A DNA stretch of 64,000 nt from Streptomyces sp. NRRL B-3428 (GCA_000721375.1 JOGW01000014.1:62001-126000); one strand, 5' to 3'; shown: positions 28,238-38,465, counted from the stretch's first letter. Made by a program: numbers and translations. The notes: generated by a model not told the origin, from the sequence alone.

Positions 28238-28726
28238 TCAGCCGCCGGCGCCGGCCGCCTCGGGCACGCTCACCGTGGCCTTCCACGGCGGGACCACGGC
28301 GGGGCAGCCCGAGGGCGCGACGCAGCGCTTCACCGCGGTGATCTCGGCAGTGCCGGAACCCTGCGCCTGGAAGACCGCGGTGGCGCTCCCGTCCGGCAGC
28401 ACGTTGTGAGCCGTGGGCACGAGGACTGTCGTGTCACTGGCCACCGGTTCACCCCAGGACCACGCGAGCCCGCCGCCACGACCGCCCGTCAGCCGGACCT
28501 CGACCTCGTCACCTACGCCGACCGGCAGGTTCCGCCCGTCATCGATGTTGGTCAGCACGATCCGCCTGGCGGCGGAGGCGGAGGCGGATGCGGTGCCGGA
28601 GGCGGAGGCGGATGCTGCCGCGGGAGCTGTGGCAGTGGCAGCGGCAGTGGCTGCGACAGCGACTGCGGACAGGGCCATCGCGAGCGGGACGGCGACGCGG
28701 CACTTCGAACGCTTCATACGCTTCAT
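28238..28726 (-). CDS. Secreted chagasin-like/Ig-fold protein with Ala/Ser linker
   Basis: 162 residues from ATG 28726 (MKRMKRSKCRVAVPL); ATG 28717 is also possible. A signal peptide of about 30 residues is followed by a low-complexity stretch of alternating Ala and Ser (about 35-55). The remaining domain reads VGVGDEVEVRLTGGRGGGLAWSW, GSATAVFQAQGSGTAEITAV, VPPWKATVSV. This resembles the order of chagasin-type (I42) cysteine-protease inhibitors (GLxW loop, GSxxxxFxA strand, RPWE-like PPWK), but similarity is weak. Two Cys (KRCVAPSGCP) could form a disulphide. Confidence 0.62.
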   Translation of the reverse strand: MKRMKRSKCRVAVPLAMALSAVAVAATAAATATAPAAASASASGTASASASAARRIVLTNIDDGRNLPVGVGDEVEVRLTGGRGGGLAWSWGEPVASDTTVLVPTAHNVLPDGSATAVFQAQGSGTAEITAVKRCVAPSGCPAVVPPWKATVSVPEAAGAGG

Positions 28727-28816
28727 ACGCCGATCAGCACACACCCCGAACCCCATGACCACACGCCTCGCCGGGGGACGCCTCGAACGGGTCCATCCGG
28801 TCGCACCACACACGAA

Positions 28817-28860
28817 GAAACCCCCTCCTATCCACGTTTCCGCAGATCGGAGGGGGTTTC
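28817..28860 (-). terminator. Terminator of tRNA-Tyr
   Basis: Perfect 12-bp stem GAAACCCCCTCC/GGAGGGGGTTTC (28817-28828, 28849-28860) with a 20-base loop, immediately after the tRNA; the minus strand continues TTCTTCG. Confidence 0.85.
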
Positions 28861-28869
28861 ACCTTCATG

Positions 28870-28951
28870 TGGCGGCGCCAGGATTCGAACCTGGGAAGGC
28901 TGAGCCGGCAGATTTACAGTCTGCTCCCTTTGGCCGCTCGGGCACACCGCC
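28870..28951 (-). tRNA. tRNA-Tyr (GTA)
   Basis: 82 nt type II tRNA. Acceptor GGCGGTG/CGCCGCC, anticodon loop CTGTAAA with GTA, long variable arm CGGCTCAGCC, T-arm CCAGGTTCGAATCCTGG, discriminator A, no encoded CCA. Confidence 0.96.
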
Positions 28952-29141
28952 GGGGATGCCGCCTAGGAGGGATCCGCTTGCGCGGTGCTCCGGGGCAACG
29001 ACGTAAACGATACCTGATGACCGGGGGTGCTTCGCCACCCGATTGATCTGCACCGGGGGCCGGGCCGGGTGGCTAGGCTTTGCGCATATCCGTAAGGCGA
29101 TATCCGTAACCGTACGCATCCGACGCAAGGAGCCACAGGAC

Positions 29142-29630
29142 ATGGCCGACTCCAGTTTCGACATCGTCTCGAAGGTCGAGCGGCAGGAGGTCGACAACGC
29201 CCTCAACCAGGCCGCCAAGGAGATCTCGCAGCGCTACGACTTCAAGAACGTCGGCGCCTCCATCTCCTGGTCCGGCGAGAAGATCCTCATGGAGGCCAAC
29301 TCCGAGGACCGCGTCACCGCCATCCTCGACGTCTTCCAGACCAAGCTGGTCAAGCGCGGTATCTCGCTGAAGGCGCTGGACGCCGGTGAGCCGCAGCTGT
29401 CCGGCAAGGAGTACAAGATCTTCGCCTCCATCGAGGAGGGCATCTCGCAGGAGAACGCCAAGAAGGTCGCCAAGATCATCCGCGACGAGGGCCCCAAGGG
29501 CGTCAAGGCCCAGGTCCAGGGCGAGGAGCTGCGGGTCAGCTCCAAGAGCCGCGATGACCTGCAGGCCGTACAGGCGCTGCTCAAGGGGCAGGACTTCGAC
29601 TTCGCGCTGCAGTTCGTGAACTATCGGTGA
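29142..29630 (+). CDS. YajQ family nucleotide-binding protein
   Basis: 162 residues from ATG 29142 with AAGGAG upstream. Begins [24 protein letters not shown], with family blocks [32 protein letters not shown] and a C-terminal [10 protein letters not shown]. Two ferredoxin-like domains. Homologues bind nucleotides, including cyclic di-GMP in Xanthomonas, and RNA; the streptomycete role is unknown. A direct repeat of ATATCCGTAA lies about 40 bp upstream. The 3' end overlaps the convergent gene by 10 bp. Confidence 0.93.
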   Translation: MADSSFDIVSKVERQEVDNALNQAAKEISQRYDFKNVGASISWSGEKILMEANSEDRVTAILDVFQTKLVKRGISLKALDAGEPQLSGKEYKIFASIEEGISQENAKKVAKIIRDEGPKGVKAQVQGEELRVSSKSRDDLQAVQALLKGQDFDFALQFVNYR

Positions 29631-30079
29631 GACCGGCTGGGCAACCAGCGCCGAGGCGAGGGCGGTACGGGATTCCGTGCCGCCCTCGCCTCGTGCAGCG
29701 CCACGATTTCGGCCAGGTCGTTCGAGACCATCACCCGGGCAAGACGGCCGGCGACTGCTACTACGGTCGGCCAGCTCGCGGACGCGAGGAACTCCTCGTC
29801 CGTGCCGTTCGGTGACTCGTCGTTCGCTGCGCCCAGGGCCGTACCGAGCTCTCGTATGAGAGCGACCTCTTCGCCGGTCCGCAGGCAAGTGCCGAGATAC
29901 GGGCCGGGGTTGTCCGCGTCGCAGAAGTCGTCGAAGAGGACGTGGAAGATGTGGTCGATGTTCTCGAACCTGGTCCGGTCGAGCCAGACCTCCTGCTGCC
30001 AAGGCGGGTTGGCGAGAGACAGGACCGCGGGCACGACGTTCACTCGAGCGTTCGCCATCACCACCGCGTCGTCAGCCAT
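29621..30079 (-). CDS. Small acidic protein, SCO4402-like family
   Basis: 152 residues from ATG 30079 ([19 protein letters not shown]). Blocks [39 protein letters not shown] and [16 protein letters not shown] resemble a streptomycete hypothetical family I recall as SCO4402-like; members often sit near toxins or regulators. No catalytic residues are evident. A basic C-terminal tail ([10 protein letters not shown]) is encoded within the overlap with yajQ. Family assignment is from memory. Confidence 0.62.
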   Translation of the reverse strand: MADDAVVMANARVNVVPAVLSLANPPWQQEVWLDRTRFENIDHIFHVLFDDFCDADNPGPYLGTCLRTGEEVALIRELGTALGAANDESPNGTDEEFLASASWPTVVAVAGRLARVMVSNDLAEIVALHEARAARNPVPPSPRRWLPSRSHR

Positions 30080-30088
30080 CCCGAAAAG

Positions 30089-30361
30089 CTACCGCCGCGA
30101 CCGCGAGTTCCCGAACAGGATTCGGTACGCGATGAGGAGGGCCAGCGCGCCCGCGATCGCCGAGATCCACGTGGCCGTGTCGTAGAAGTCTGTCGCTATG
30201 GGGCGGTTCAGGAAGTGGGCCGAGCCCCAGCCGCCGATGAAGGCGCCGGCGATGCCGATGAACGTCGTGCCGATCAGGCCGCCCGGGTCGCGGCCGGGGA
30301 GCAGGATCTTGGCGATGGCTCCGGCGAAGAGGCCGAGGACGAGCCAAGCGATGATGCCCAT
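30089..30361 (-). CDS. GlsB/YeaQ/YmgE family stress-response membrane protein
   Basis: 90 residues from ATG 30361 (MGIIAWLVLGLFAGAIAKIL). Three predicted helices, about 1-20, 30-48 and 65-84, with the Gly-rich GRDPGGLIGTTFIGIAGAFIGG typical of the transglycosylase-associated family. The conserved order start-GIIAWLVLG and PGRDPGG supports this short start over longer frames. Function unclear; members are stress induced. Divergent from the permease gene. Confidence 0.9.
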   Translation of the reverse strand: MGIIAWLVLGLFAGAIAKILLPGRDPGGLIGTTFIGIAGAFIGGWGSAHFLNRPIATDFYDTATWISAIAGALALLIAYRILFGNSRSRR

Positions 30362-30498
30362 GGTTGAGCCGCCTTTCGTGACTTTCTGAAGCACATGTGA
30401 ACAGTGGGGGGCCGCATTGCCCCGTCCCGTTTGCCCTCCTGTGAACAGGGACGGTTGGGGGCTGATTGCTGGTTGCCGGCGTCGGTAATGTGCGGCGT

Positions 30499-31770
30499 AT
30501 GACACAGGGGGCTCAGGGAGCTCAGGGGGCACAAGGGGCGCGGGGGCTGCGGCGGACGCTCGGGGTGTTCGACGCGGTCACCATCGGGCTCGGGGCGATG
30601 ATCGGGGCGGGGATCTTCGCCGCGCTCGCGCCTGCGGCGGGGGCGGCCGGGTCCGGGGCCGCGTTGTTCTGCGGGCTGGCGATCGCCGGCGCCGTCGCGT
30701 ACTGCAATGCCATGGCCTCGGCACGACTTGCCGCGCTGTATCCCGTCGCGGGCGGGACGTATGTGTACGGGCGTGAGCGGCTCGGGGAGTTCTGGGGTTA
30801 CCTCGCCGGGTGGGCGTTCGTCGTCGGGAAGACCGCTTCCTGTGCGGCGATGGCGCTGACCGTGGGGACCTATGTGTGGCCCGGACAGGCACATGCCGTG
30901 GCGGTCGGGGCCGTGGTCGCGCTGACTGCCTTGAACTGCTTCGGAGTTCAGAAGGCCGCCTGGGCGGGGCGGGTGATCGTCGCGCTGGTGCTCGGTGTCC
31001 TGACAGCCGTCGTCGTGGTGTGCGCGGGGGCCTCGCGGAGTGGTCCGGCGGGAGTGTCCGAAGGGTTCGGCGGGGTGCTGCAGAGTGCCGGGCTGCTGTT
31101 CTTCGCCTTCGCCGGGTACGCGCGGATCGCCACGTTGGGTGAGGAGGTACGGGATCCCGCCCGGACCATTCCGCGGGCGATTCCGCTTGCGCTGGGGATC
31201 ACCCTCGTCGTGTACGCCGCTGTGGCGCTTGCCGTCGTCTCCGTGCTCGGGACCGGTGCGCTGGCGGATTCGGGGGCTCCGCTCGTGGACGCGGTGCGGG
31301 CCGCCGGCGCTTCCGCGCTCGGTCCCGTCGTACGGGCCGGAGCGGCGATCGCCGCGCTGGGCTCGCTGCTCGCGCTGATTCTCGGGGTGTCACGGACGAC
31401 GCTCGCCATGGCCCGCGACCGCCATCTGCCGGGCGCGCTCGCGGCCGTCCATCCGCGGTTCCAGGTGCCGCAGCGGGCCGAGATCGCGGTGGGTGTCGTG
31501 GTGGCCGTGCTCGCCGCGACGGCGGATCTGCGGGCGGCGATCGGGTTCTCGTCGTTCGGAGTGCTCGTCTATTACGCGGTCGCCAACGCCTCCGCGTGGA
31601 CGCTGAGTTCGCGTGCGGTGGCGCGCGTGCTGCCCGCACTCGGCTTCGCCGGCTGTCTCGCACTCGCCGGCACCCTGCCGGTCACGTCGGTGGTGTGGGG
31701 CGCTGCGGTGATCGCGGTGGGTGCGGCGGTCCATGGCGTACGCAGGGCGGCCATCCCCGTACGGAAATGA
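30499..31770 (+). CDS. APC family amino-acid permease
   Basis: 423 residues from ATG 30499. About 12 transmembrane helices. The first has the APC substrate-binding signature GLGAMIGAGIFAALAP (about 30-45), followed by GGTYVYGRERLGEFWGYLAGW and FFAFAGYARIATLGEEVRDPARTIPRAI. It has a curious N-terminal tandem of GAQ triplets (MTQGAQGAQGAQGARG), a 9-bp in-frame repeat before helix 1. Substrate cannot be predicted. Transcribed alone, divergent from the GlsB-type gene. Confidence 0.9.
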   Translation: MTQGAQGAQGAQGARGLRRTLGVFDAVTIGLGAMIGAGIFAALAPAAGAAGSGAALFCGLAIAGAVAYCNAMASARLAALYPVAGGTYVYGRERLGEFWGYLAGWAFVVGKTASCAAMALTVGTYVWPGQAHAVAVGAVVALTALNCFGVQKAAWAGRVIVALVLGVLTAVVVVCAGASRSGPAGVSEGFGGVLQSAGLLFFAFAGYARIATLGEEVRDPARTIPRAIPLALGITLVVYAAVALAVVSVLGTGALADSGAPLVDAVRAAGASALGPVVRAGAAIAALGSLLALILGVSRTTLAMARDRHLPGALAAVHPRFQVPQRAEIAVGVVVAVLAATADLRAAIGFSSFGVLVYYAVANASAWTLSSRAVARVLPALGFAGCLALAGTLPVTSVVWGAAVIAVGAAVHGVRRAAIPVRK

Positions 31771-31803
31771 CCGCCCCGACCCGTACGACGTGCCGACGGC
31801 CTC

Positions 31804-32205
31804 TTACCAGCGACCGGACCCCGCGAACGCCTCGTCCGTGCGCACGATGTCGCGGCCGAGCGGCATCAGCGAGATCGGGATCAGCTTGAAGTTGGCGATG
31901 CCCAGCGGGATGCCGATGATCGTGATGCACTGCAGGACGCCCGTGATGATGTGCGCGAGCGCCAGCCACCAGCCCGCCAGGATCAGCCACAGGACGTTGC
32001 CCACGCAGGACGCGGCGCCCGCGCTGGGCTTCTCCACCGCCGTGTAGCCGAAGGGCCACAGCGCATAGACGCCGATACGGAACGACGCTATGCCGAACGG
32101 GATGCCGATGATCGTGATGCACAGGATCACGCCTGCGAGCAGATAGCCCAGGAAGAGCCAGAAACCGCTCAGGACTAGCCAGATGATGTTCAGGATGGTC
32201 TTCAC
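31804..32205 (-). CDS. YccF domain membrane protein
   Basis: 133 residues, MKTILNIIWLVLSGFWLFLGY. An internal duplication is visible: LCITIIGIPFGIASFRIGVYALWPFG and QCITIIGIPLGIANFKLIPISLMPLG, each preceded by helices NIIWLVLSGFWLFLGYLLAG and NVLWLILAGWWLALAHIITG. This is the YccF (DUF307) signature, with four hydrophobic segments. Function unknown. The start at 32205 is the first ATG of the frame and matches the family N-terminus. Confidence 0.92.
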   Translation of the reverse strand: MKTILNIIWLVLSGFWLFLGYLLAGVILCITIIGIPFGIASFRIGVYALWPFGYTAVEKPSAGAASCVGNVLWLILAGWWLALAHIITGVLQCITIIGIPLGIANFKLIPISLMPLGRDIVRTDEAFAGSGRW

Positions 32206-32327
32206 TTGGGGCGACCTGCCTCCGCGCTCGCTGACGTCGTTATCTGATCCCTAAGACGCGAGAGGACCGCGCCCGGATCCCGGTGGGAACCCTGACTCGA
32301 CCCTGATCGCGTACGCCCCGCCCTACG

Positions 32328-33191
32328 TCACTGCTGGCGGCCGGCCATCTGCTCCAGGCGGGCGATGCGCTCGGCCATGGGCGGGTGCGTGGAGAACAGC
32401 TTGGACATGCCCTGGCCCGGGCGGAAGGGGTTGGCAATCATCATGTGGCTGGCCGCCTCGATCTTGGGCTCGGGCGGCAGCGGCAGCTGCTTGGTGCCGG
32501 CGTCGAGCTTGCGCAGGGCGTCGGCGAGGGCGAGCGGGTCGCCGGTGAGCTGAGCGCCGGAGGCGTCGGCCTCGTATTCGCGCGAGCGGCTGATCGCCAG
32601 CCGGATCACGGAGGCGGCGACCGGACCGAGGATCATGATCAGGAGCACCCCGAAGATCCCCGGGCCCTCGCGGTTGCTGTTGCCGCCCGACGGGATCAGC
32701 CAGGCGAAGTTGACCAGGAACATGATCACGGAGGCCAGGGCGCCGGCCACCGAGGAGATCAGGATGTCGCGGTTGTAGACGTGGCTGAGCTCGTGGCCGA
32801 TGACTCCGCGCAGCTCGCGCTCGTCGAGGATGCGCAGGATGCCTTCGGTGCAGCAGACCGCGGCGTTACGGGGGTTGCGGCCGGTCGCGAAGGCGTTGGG
32901 GGCTTCGGTGGGCGAGATGTAGAGGCGGGGCATGGGCTGGCGGGCCTGGGTGGAGAGCTCGCGGACCATGCGGTAGAGCTGGGGCGCCTCGAACTCGCTG
33001 ACCGGGCGGGCCCGCATCGCCTTGAGGGCGAGCTTGTCGCTGTTCCAGTACGCGTAGGCGTTGGTGCCGAGCGCCACGAAGAGCGCGATGATCAGGCCAC
33101 CGCGCCCGAAGAAGCTGCCGATCACGAGGATGAGTGCGGACAGGCCCCCGAGCAAAGCGGCGGTCTTCAGACCGTTGTTACGGCGGTGCAC
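32328..33191 (-). CDS. htpX: Membrane zinc metalloprotease HtpX
   Basis: M48B protease for quality control of membrane proteins. 287 residues from GTG 33191. Two N-terminal helices (about 10-27, 32-48), zinc motif HELSH at 133-137, two further helices (about 144-165, 180-200) and the third zinc ligand in [16 protein letters not shown]. The C-terminal [17 protein letters not shown] is typical. Monocistronic, downstream of the short nuo operon, an order I recall as conserved in Streptomyces. Confidence 0.96.
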   Translation of the reverse strand: MHRRNNGLKTAALLGGLSALILVIGSFFGRGGLIIALFVALGTNAYAYWNSDKLALKAMRARPVSEFEAPQLYRMVRELSTQARQPMPRLYISPTEAPNAFATGRNPRNAAVCCTEGILRILDERELRGVIGHELSHVYNRDILISSVAGALASVIMFLVNFAWLIPSGGNSNREGPGIFGVLLIMILGPVAASVIRLAISRSREYEADASGAQLTGDPLALADALRKLDAGTKQLPLPPEPKIEAASHMMIANPFRPGQGMSKLFSTHPPMAERIARLEQMAGRQQ

Positions 33192-33296
33192 GGTACGCCC
33201 TCCTGGTGGTGCGGCAGCGGAACCCTTCGCTGACTGGCTTCCACTTTCCAGTGGACCCTCCCTGCCTGGTCAACGCCAGGCGGGAAGGCGGAGTTC

Positions 33297-33313
33297 CCCG
33301 GCCGCTGGCCGGG
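33297..33313 (-). terminator. Hairpin after the short nuo operon
   Basis: CCCGGCC-GCT-GGCCGGG, 50 bp past the nuoN stop. Two further small stems (TCCACT/AGTGGA near 33240-33255 and GCCTGG/CCAGGC near 33264-33281) follow towards htpX. Confidence 0.6.
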
Positions 33314-33363
33314 AGGGCTGGACCGAACGGGTGAGGGCGGGCGAGCCCAAGGGTGCGCCTCGG

Positions 33364-34926
33364 TCAGAAGAGGTGCGCCGCCGAGAAGCGCAGGATCATC
33401 TGGGGCGCGCCGGACAGGATCAGGGCGCCGGCCGCGGTCACGGCGATCGCGGCGGTGAGCGGGAACGGCACCGCGCGCAGGCCGTGCGCGGACGCGTCGC
33501 GCACCGACTCGCCCCGCGCGGGCTCGCCTTCCGGTGCCCGGAACAGGAGCGCGGTCCAGCGCAGGTAGTAGTAGAGCGCGATCACGACATTGACGGCCAT
33601 GACGACCGCAAGCCAGCCCAGGCCGGCGCCCACGGCCGACTGGAAGACCGCGACCTTGGCGAACAGGCCGATGATGCCGGGCGGCAGTCCGGCGAGGCAG
33701 AGCAGGAAGAAGGCGAGGGCGAGTGCGGCGAGGGGCTGCTGCTTGTAAAGACCGCGGTAATCGCTGATTCGGTTGCCCGGGTGGGTGCGGGCGACGAGCG
33801 CGGCGACCGCGAAGGCACCCAGGTTCACGACGGCGTACATCAGGGCGTACGTGAGGGTGGCGCCGACGGGGTTCGGGGACTCCTCGTACGCCGTCGGGTA
33901 TCCGGTCGCGGCGATGGGCACCAGGAGGTAGCCGGCCTGGCCCACCGAGGACCAGGCGAGCAGCCGGACCGCGCTGTGCGCGCGGGTCGCGCTCTGGCGC
34001 AGGGCGGCGACGTTGCCCGCGGTCATGGTGAGCGCGGCGAGCACCGCGATCGCGGGGCCCCAGACATCCGCGTACGAGGGGAAGGCGACGATCGTGACCA
34101 GGATCAGGCCGGAGAAGCCGACCGCCTTGCCGACCACGGACAGGTAGGCGGCGACCGGCAGCGGCGCGCCGACATAGGTCTCCGGCACCCAGAAGTGGAA
34201 GGGCACGACGGCCGTCTTGAAGGCGAAGCCGACCAGGGTGAGGACGACGCCTGTCTGCGCGAGCGTCTGCAGCTGCGGGTCGACCTCGCCCAGCCGTTCG
34301 GCGATCTCGGTGAGGTGCAGTGTGCCGGTGGCGGCGTACACGAAACTCACGCCGAGGAGGGTTACCGCGGTGGCGGTGACAGAGGAGAGGAAGAACTTCA
34401 GGGCCGCCTCGGAGGAGCGCTTGTCACCGCGGCGCAGGCCGACCAGGGCGAAGGCGGGCAGCGAGGCCACTTCGAGGGCGACGACGAGGGTGGCGAGGTC
34501 GCGGGAGGCGGGCAGCAGGGCGGCGCCCGCGGCGGAGGAGAGCAGCAGGAACCAGTACTCGCCGGCCGGGAGTTCCTTGTTCTTGAGCGGGTTCACCGAG
34601 AGCAGGGCCGTGAGCAGCGCGCCGCCGAGGACGAGACCTTGGATGACCAGGGTGAACTGGTCGAACTGGTAGCTGCAGACATCGGCCCGCGGGCGCAGAC
34701 AGAACGTCGTGCGGTCGCCGCCCAGGGCGAGCGGGACCAGCGGTACGGCGGCCGCGACGATGCCGGCCACGGAGATCCAGGCGAGCAGGTTCTTGTTGCG
34801 TACGAACAGGTCGGTGACCAGGACGACGAGGCCGACGAGGGCCGCGATCAGGGGCGGGGCGATGGCGACCCAGTCGACGGACTGGACCAGGCTCACGGCG
34901 TTCCCGGCGGCGGCTGTGGTGGTCAT
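33364..34926 (-). CDS. nuoN: NADH-quinone oxidoreductase subunit N, second cluster
   Basis: Antiporter-like proton-pumping subunit of complex I. 520 residues from ATG 34926, whose ATGA overlaps the nuoM stop. About 14 helices; conserved features include LEVASLPAFALVGL with the helix-5-type Glu, the lysine in FAFKTAVVPFHFWVPETYVGAPLPVAAYLS, and LRQSATRAHSAVRLLAWSSVGQAGYLL. Last gene of the ten-gene operon. A separate NuoN C-terminus at the window end belongs to another cluster. Confidence 0.95.
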   Translation of the reverse strand: MTTTAAAGNAVSLVQSVDWVAIAPPLIAALVGLVVLVTDLFVRNKNLLAWISVAGIVAAAVPLVPLALGGDRTTFCLRPRADVCSYQFDQFTLVIQGLVLGGALLTALLSVNPLKNKELPAGEYWFLLLSSAAGAALLPASRDLATLVVALEVASLPAFALVGLRRGDKRSSEAALKFFLSSVTATAVTLLGVSFVYAATGTLHLTEIAERLGEVDPQLQTLAQTGVVLTLVGFAFKTAVVPFHFWVPETYVGAPLPVAAYLSVVGKAVGFSGLILVTIVAFPSYADVWGPAIAVLAALTMTAGNVAALRQSATRAHSAVRLLAWSSVGQAGYLLVPIAATGYPTAYEESPNPVGATLTYALMYAVVNLGAFAVAALVARTHPGNRISDYRGLYKQQPLAALALAFFLLCLAGLPPGIIGLFAKVAVFQSAVGAGLGWLAVVMAVNVVIALYYYLRWTALLFRAPEGEPARGESVRDASAHGLRAVPFPLTAAIAVTAAGALILSGAPQMILRFSAAHLF

Positions 34927-36497
34927 GCCTTGCCTCCTGCGAGGAGCTTCTGCACGGCCGGGTCGGTGAGGCCGAGCAGCAGCGCGGGCCAGAGTCCGGC
35001 GAGGACGGTGAGGGCGACCAGCGGGGTCCAGGCGGCGAACTCGTAACCCTGTACGTCGGCCAGCTCTTGCGGCTGTTCCTGCGTATCGCCCATGCAGATC
35101 CTGCGGACGACGATGAGCATGTACGCGGCGGTCAGGAGCGTGCCGAACGCGGCGATCGACATGAAGGTGAGGAAGGCCGGGCGGCTCAGGCCCTCGGCGG
35201 GGTCGAACGCGCCGAACAGGGCGAGCATTTCGCCCCAGAAACCCGCGAGGCCGGGCAGGCCCAGGGAAGCAACCGCGGCGAAGGCGACGAGGGCGCCGAA
35301 GCGGGGGGCCTTGCCGTACAGGGCCTGGCCCGTCTGTCCCGCGAGGGTGTCCAGGTCGGTGGTGCCGGTGCGGTCCTTGAGTGCGCCGACCAGGAAGAAG
35401 AGCAGGCCGGTGATGAGGCCGTGGGCGATGTTGGCGAACAGCGCGCCGTTGACGCCGGTCGGGGTCAACGAGGCGATGCCGAGGAGGACGAAGCCCATGT
35501 GGCCCACGGAGGAGTACGCGATGAGGCGCTTCAGGTCGCCCTTCGCGCCTTGCTTGGCGAGGGCCAGGCAGGCGAGCGATCCGTAGATGATGCCGACGAC
35601 CGCGAAGGCGGCGAGGTACGGCGCCAACTCCTTTGTGCCCTCGGGTGCGATGGGCAGGAGGATGCGGACGAATCCGTACGTGCCCATCTTCAGCAGGACG
35701 CCCGCGAGGAGCACCGAGCCGACGGTCGGTGCGGCGGTGTGCGCGTCGGGGAGCCAGCTGTGCAGGGGCCACATCGGGGTCTTCACCGCGAGGCCGATGC
35801 CGATCGCCAGCACGGCGATGACCTGCACGGATGCGGTCAGCCCACGGCCGTTGTCAGTGGCGAGTGCGAGCATGTCGAAGGTGCCGGACTTCAAGCCGAT
35901 GAGGAGGAGTCCGAGCAGCATGACGACGGAGCCGAGCAGTGTGTAGAGGATGAACTTCCAGGCGGCCTGGGTGCGTTGGGCACCACCCCAGCGCGCGATC
36001 AGGAAGTACATCGGGATGAGGACCATCTCGAAGGCGAGGAAGAACAGGAGCAGGTCGAGTACGGCGAAGGTGGCGAGGGTGCCGGACTCGAGCACGAGCA
36101 GGAGGGCGACAAAGGCCTTGGGGGAAGGCCCGGTTGGCATCTTGAAGTAGCTGTAGAGCGCGCAGAGGAACGTCAGGAGCGCGGTCAGTACGACCAGGGG
36201 GAGCGAAATGCCGTCGACACCGAGGTGGATCCGCACGTCCAGTGCCGGGATCCAGCTGATGTCCGTCGTGGCCTGCATCGCGGCCGGGTGGTCGTGGTCG
36301 AAGCCGAGGGCGAGGACGATCGCGGCGATCAGGACGACGCCGGTGACGGTCACGCCGTGCCGCAGTACGGCCTGGTCCGGGGACTTTCCCTTCAGCCCGG
36401 GCGGGGCGGGGAGAAGGGCCGAGGCGGCGCCGAGGAGCGGTCCTGCCACGATCAACGCCAGAAGGAACTGCATCACGGACTCGCTGATATCGATCAC
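34923..36497 (-). CDS. nuoM: NADH-quinone oxidoreductase subunit M, second cluster
   Basis: Antiporter-like membrane subunit, 524 residues. GTG 36497 with GGGAG upstream is preferred; ATG 36473 (MQFLLALIVAGP) is an alternative. Signature FFLAFEMVLIPMYFLIARWGG with the conserved helix Glu, AVKTPMWPLHSWLPDAHTAAPTVGSVLLAGVLLKMGTYG with the pumping Lys, and LKRLIAYSSVGHMGFVLLG. Starts 3 bp after the nuoL stop and overlaps nuoN. Confidence 0.96.
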   Translation of the reverse strand: MIDISESVMQFLLALIVAGPLLGAASALLPAPPGLKGKSPDQAVLRHGVTVTGVVLIAAIVLALGFDHDHPAAMQATTDISWIPALDVRIHLGVDGISLPLVVLTALLTFLCALYSYFKMPTGPSPKAFVALLLVLESGTLATFAVLDLLLFFLAFEMVLIPMYFLIARWGGAQRTQAAWKFILYTLLGSVVMLLGLLLIGLKSGTFDMLALATDNGRGLTASVQVIAVLAIGIGLAVKTPMWPLHSWLPDAHTAAPTVGSVLLAGVLLKMGTYGFVRILLPIAPEGTKELAPYLAAFAVVGIIYGSLACLALAKQGAKGDLKRLIAYSSVGHMGFVLLGIASLTPTGVNGALFANIAHGLITGLLFFLVGALKDRTGTTDLDTLAGQTGQALYGKAPRFGALVAFAAVASLGLPGLAGFWGEMLALFGAFDPAEGLSRPAFLTFMSIAAFGTLLTAAYMLIVVRRICMGDTQEQPQELADVQGYEFAAWTPLVALTVLAGLWPALLLGLTDPAVQKLLAGGKA

Positions 36498-36500
36498 GGC

Positions 36501-38465
36501 TCAGGCTCCCGCTGCGACGAGGACGGCGGCGACGGCGAGGACGACCGAGCCGGCGAGCAGGGCGCTCAAGTAGGTCTGCACGTTTCCGGTCTGGGCCCTT
36601 CTGACCAGCGTGCCAAGGAGATTGGCCGTGTTGCCCGCGCCGCGTACGTAGGTGTCGACCACCTCGCGGTCCAGGAAGCGGACCAGGCGGGCGGCGGCTT
36701 GGACGGGGCGGACGAAGACGGCTGCGTACAGCGCGTCCAGGTGGAAGCCGGTGGCCGCGGCTCGGTGCAGGGGGCCGAGGAGGAGGCGGCCGGGGTCGGC
36801 GGATACCTCGACGTGGGCGGGTTCGGCCTGGGCTTCCCCGGTGGCGTCGGCGGCGAGTGGCACACGGGCGGCTGCGAGGGGGGTTTGGGCCGCGGCCATC
36901 GCCGTGCTGTGGCGCCACGCTCCGTACGTGACGATCACGCCGACCAGGGCGAGGCCGGTGGCCAGGACGGAGGTGGTGAGCGTCGGGGTGAGCTCGTGGC
37001 CGTCGAACCAGTCGGGCAGCAGGTCGAAGGACAGGCCTGCCACGAGCGAGGGGATGGCCAGGACCCACAGGACCGAGGTCATGGCGAGCGGCTGCTTGCC
37101 GTGGTCGGGGGCTGCGGGACCTGAGCCGCGGAAGGCGAGGAGCCAGAGGCGGGTGGCGTACGCGGCGGTGAGCAGGGCCGTGACCAGACCGGCGACGAGG
37201 ACGATCCAGCCTGCGGTGGCGGGGGCGAACTCGCTGTGTCCGGTGGCCGTGTGCTCGGCGGCGCCGAGTACGGCCTCCTTGGAGAAGAAGCCGCTGAACG
37301 GCGGGATCGCGGCGAGCGCGAGCAGCGCCACGGTCATCGTCCAGAAGGCGTCGGGGACGCGGTCGCGGAGGTTGCTCATCCGGGACATGGCGGCGAGGGA
37401 GTTGGTGCCGGCGGCGTGGATGATCACGCCCGCCGCGAGGAACAGGAGCGCCTTGAAGGCGCCGTGCGTGAGGAGGTGGAAGGCACCGGCGCCGCGGTCG
37501 CCGACCGCAAGGGCGCCGGTCATGTAGCCGAGCTGGCCGATCGTCGAGTACGCGAGGACGCGCTTGATGTCGTCCTGGGCGAGGGCGGCCAGCGCCGAAC
37601 CGGCCATGGTCACGGCGGCCATGACGGCGAGTACGACGAGAGCCGCCGCGGAGGCGGCGAACACCGGGAGGAGGCGGGCCACGAAGTAGACACCGGCGGC
37701 GACCATCGTCGCGGCGTGGATCAGCGCGGAGACCGGAGTGGGACCGGCCATCGCGTCGGGCAGCCACGTGTGCAGCGGGAACTGCGCCGACTTGCCGGCC
37801 ACACCGGCGAGCAGGAGCAGGGCGATCAGGGTCGGGTGGTCGAGTCCGCCGCCCGTGACCTCGCTCAGAATCGTCGTGATCCGGAACGATCCTGCGTCCG
37901 CGGCGAGCGCGAACAGGCCGATCAGGAAGGGGACATCACCGAGCTTGGTGACCAGGAAGGCCTTCAGCGAGGCGGCGCGCGCCTCGGGGGTCTCCCAGTA
38001 GTGGCCGACCAGGAAGTACGAGCAGATGCCCATGATCTCCCAGCCGACCAGGAGCACCATCAGGTCGCCGGAGTAGACGACGAGCAGCATCGCTGAGGTG
38101 AAGAGCGAGACCAGGGCGGCGTACGAGGGGTAGCGGGGGTCGTCGCGCAGATACGCCGTCGAGTAGATCTGCACGCACGAGGCGACCACGCCCACGAGGA
38201 CGGCGGTGAGGACCGCGAAACCGTCCAGGTGGAGGGCGAGTTCGATCGGGATGGACCCGGTCGGGGTGAGCTCGGTGGCCGCGTCGATCGCGTGGTCACC
38301 GCCCTGCCGCATTGCCACGACTACGGCGAGGCCGAGCGCGGTCAGCACGGGCAGGACCGCCAGCGGGCGGACGAAACCGGGCGCCTTGCGGCCCAGGAGC
38401 AGTCCGGCGACGGCGCCCAGGAACGGAAGGAGGGGTACGAGAACGGCGAGGGTCGTGGTCGTCAC
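36501..38465 (-). CDS. nuoL: NADH-quinone oxidoreductase subunit L, second cluster
   Basis: Distal antiporter-like subunit with the lateral helix. 654 residues from GTG 38465, overlapping the nuoK stop. Motifs: [20 protein letters not shown] with the key Glu, [38 protein letters not shown] with Lys and His, [18 protein letters not shown], and [14 protein letters not shown]. The C-terminal HL-like helix region (about 560-654) is present, including [24 protein letters not shown]. Confidence 0.96.
   Translation of the reverse strand: MTTTTLAVLVPLLPFLGAVAGLLLGRKAPGFVRPLAVLPVLTALGLAVVVAMRQGGDHAIDAATELTPTGSIPIELALHLDGFAVLTAVLVGVVASCVQIYSTAYLRDDPRYPSYAALVSLFTSAMLLVVYSGDLMVLLVGWEIMGICSYFLVGHYWETPEARAASLKAFLVTKLGDVPFLIGLFALAADAGSFRITTILSEVTGGGLDHPTLIALLLLAGVAGKSAQFPLHTWLPDAMAGPTPVSALIHAATMVAAGVYFVARLLPVFAASAAALVVLAVMAAVTMAGSALAALAQDDIKRVLAYSTIGQLGYMTGALAVGDRGAGAFHLLTHGAFKALLFLAAGVIIHAAGTNSLAAMSRMSNLRDRVPDAFWTMTVALLALAAIPPFSGFFSKEAVLGAAEHTATGHSEFAPATAGWIVLVAGLVTALLTAAYATRLWLLAFRGSGPAAPDHGKQPLAMTSVLWVLAIPSLVAGLSFDLLPDWFDGHELTPTLTTSVLATGLALVGVIVTYGAWRHSTAMAAAQTPLAAARVPLAADATGEAQAEPAHVEVSADPGRLLLGPLHRAAATGFHLDALYAAVFVRPVQAAARLVRFLDREVVDTYVRGAGNTANLLGTLVRRAQTGNVQTYLSALLAGSVVLAVAAVLVAAGA

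Noticed and set aside
33061..37124. Two very long plus-strand frames (661 and 685 codons) opposite the nuo genes
   Set aside because: Gly/Asp/Glu/Arg-rich shadow translations of NuoL/M/N coding DNA; no start signals or known domains.
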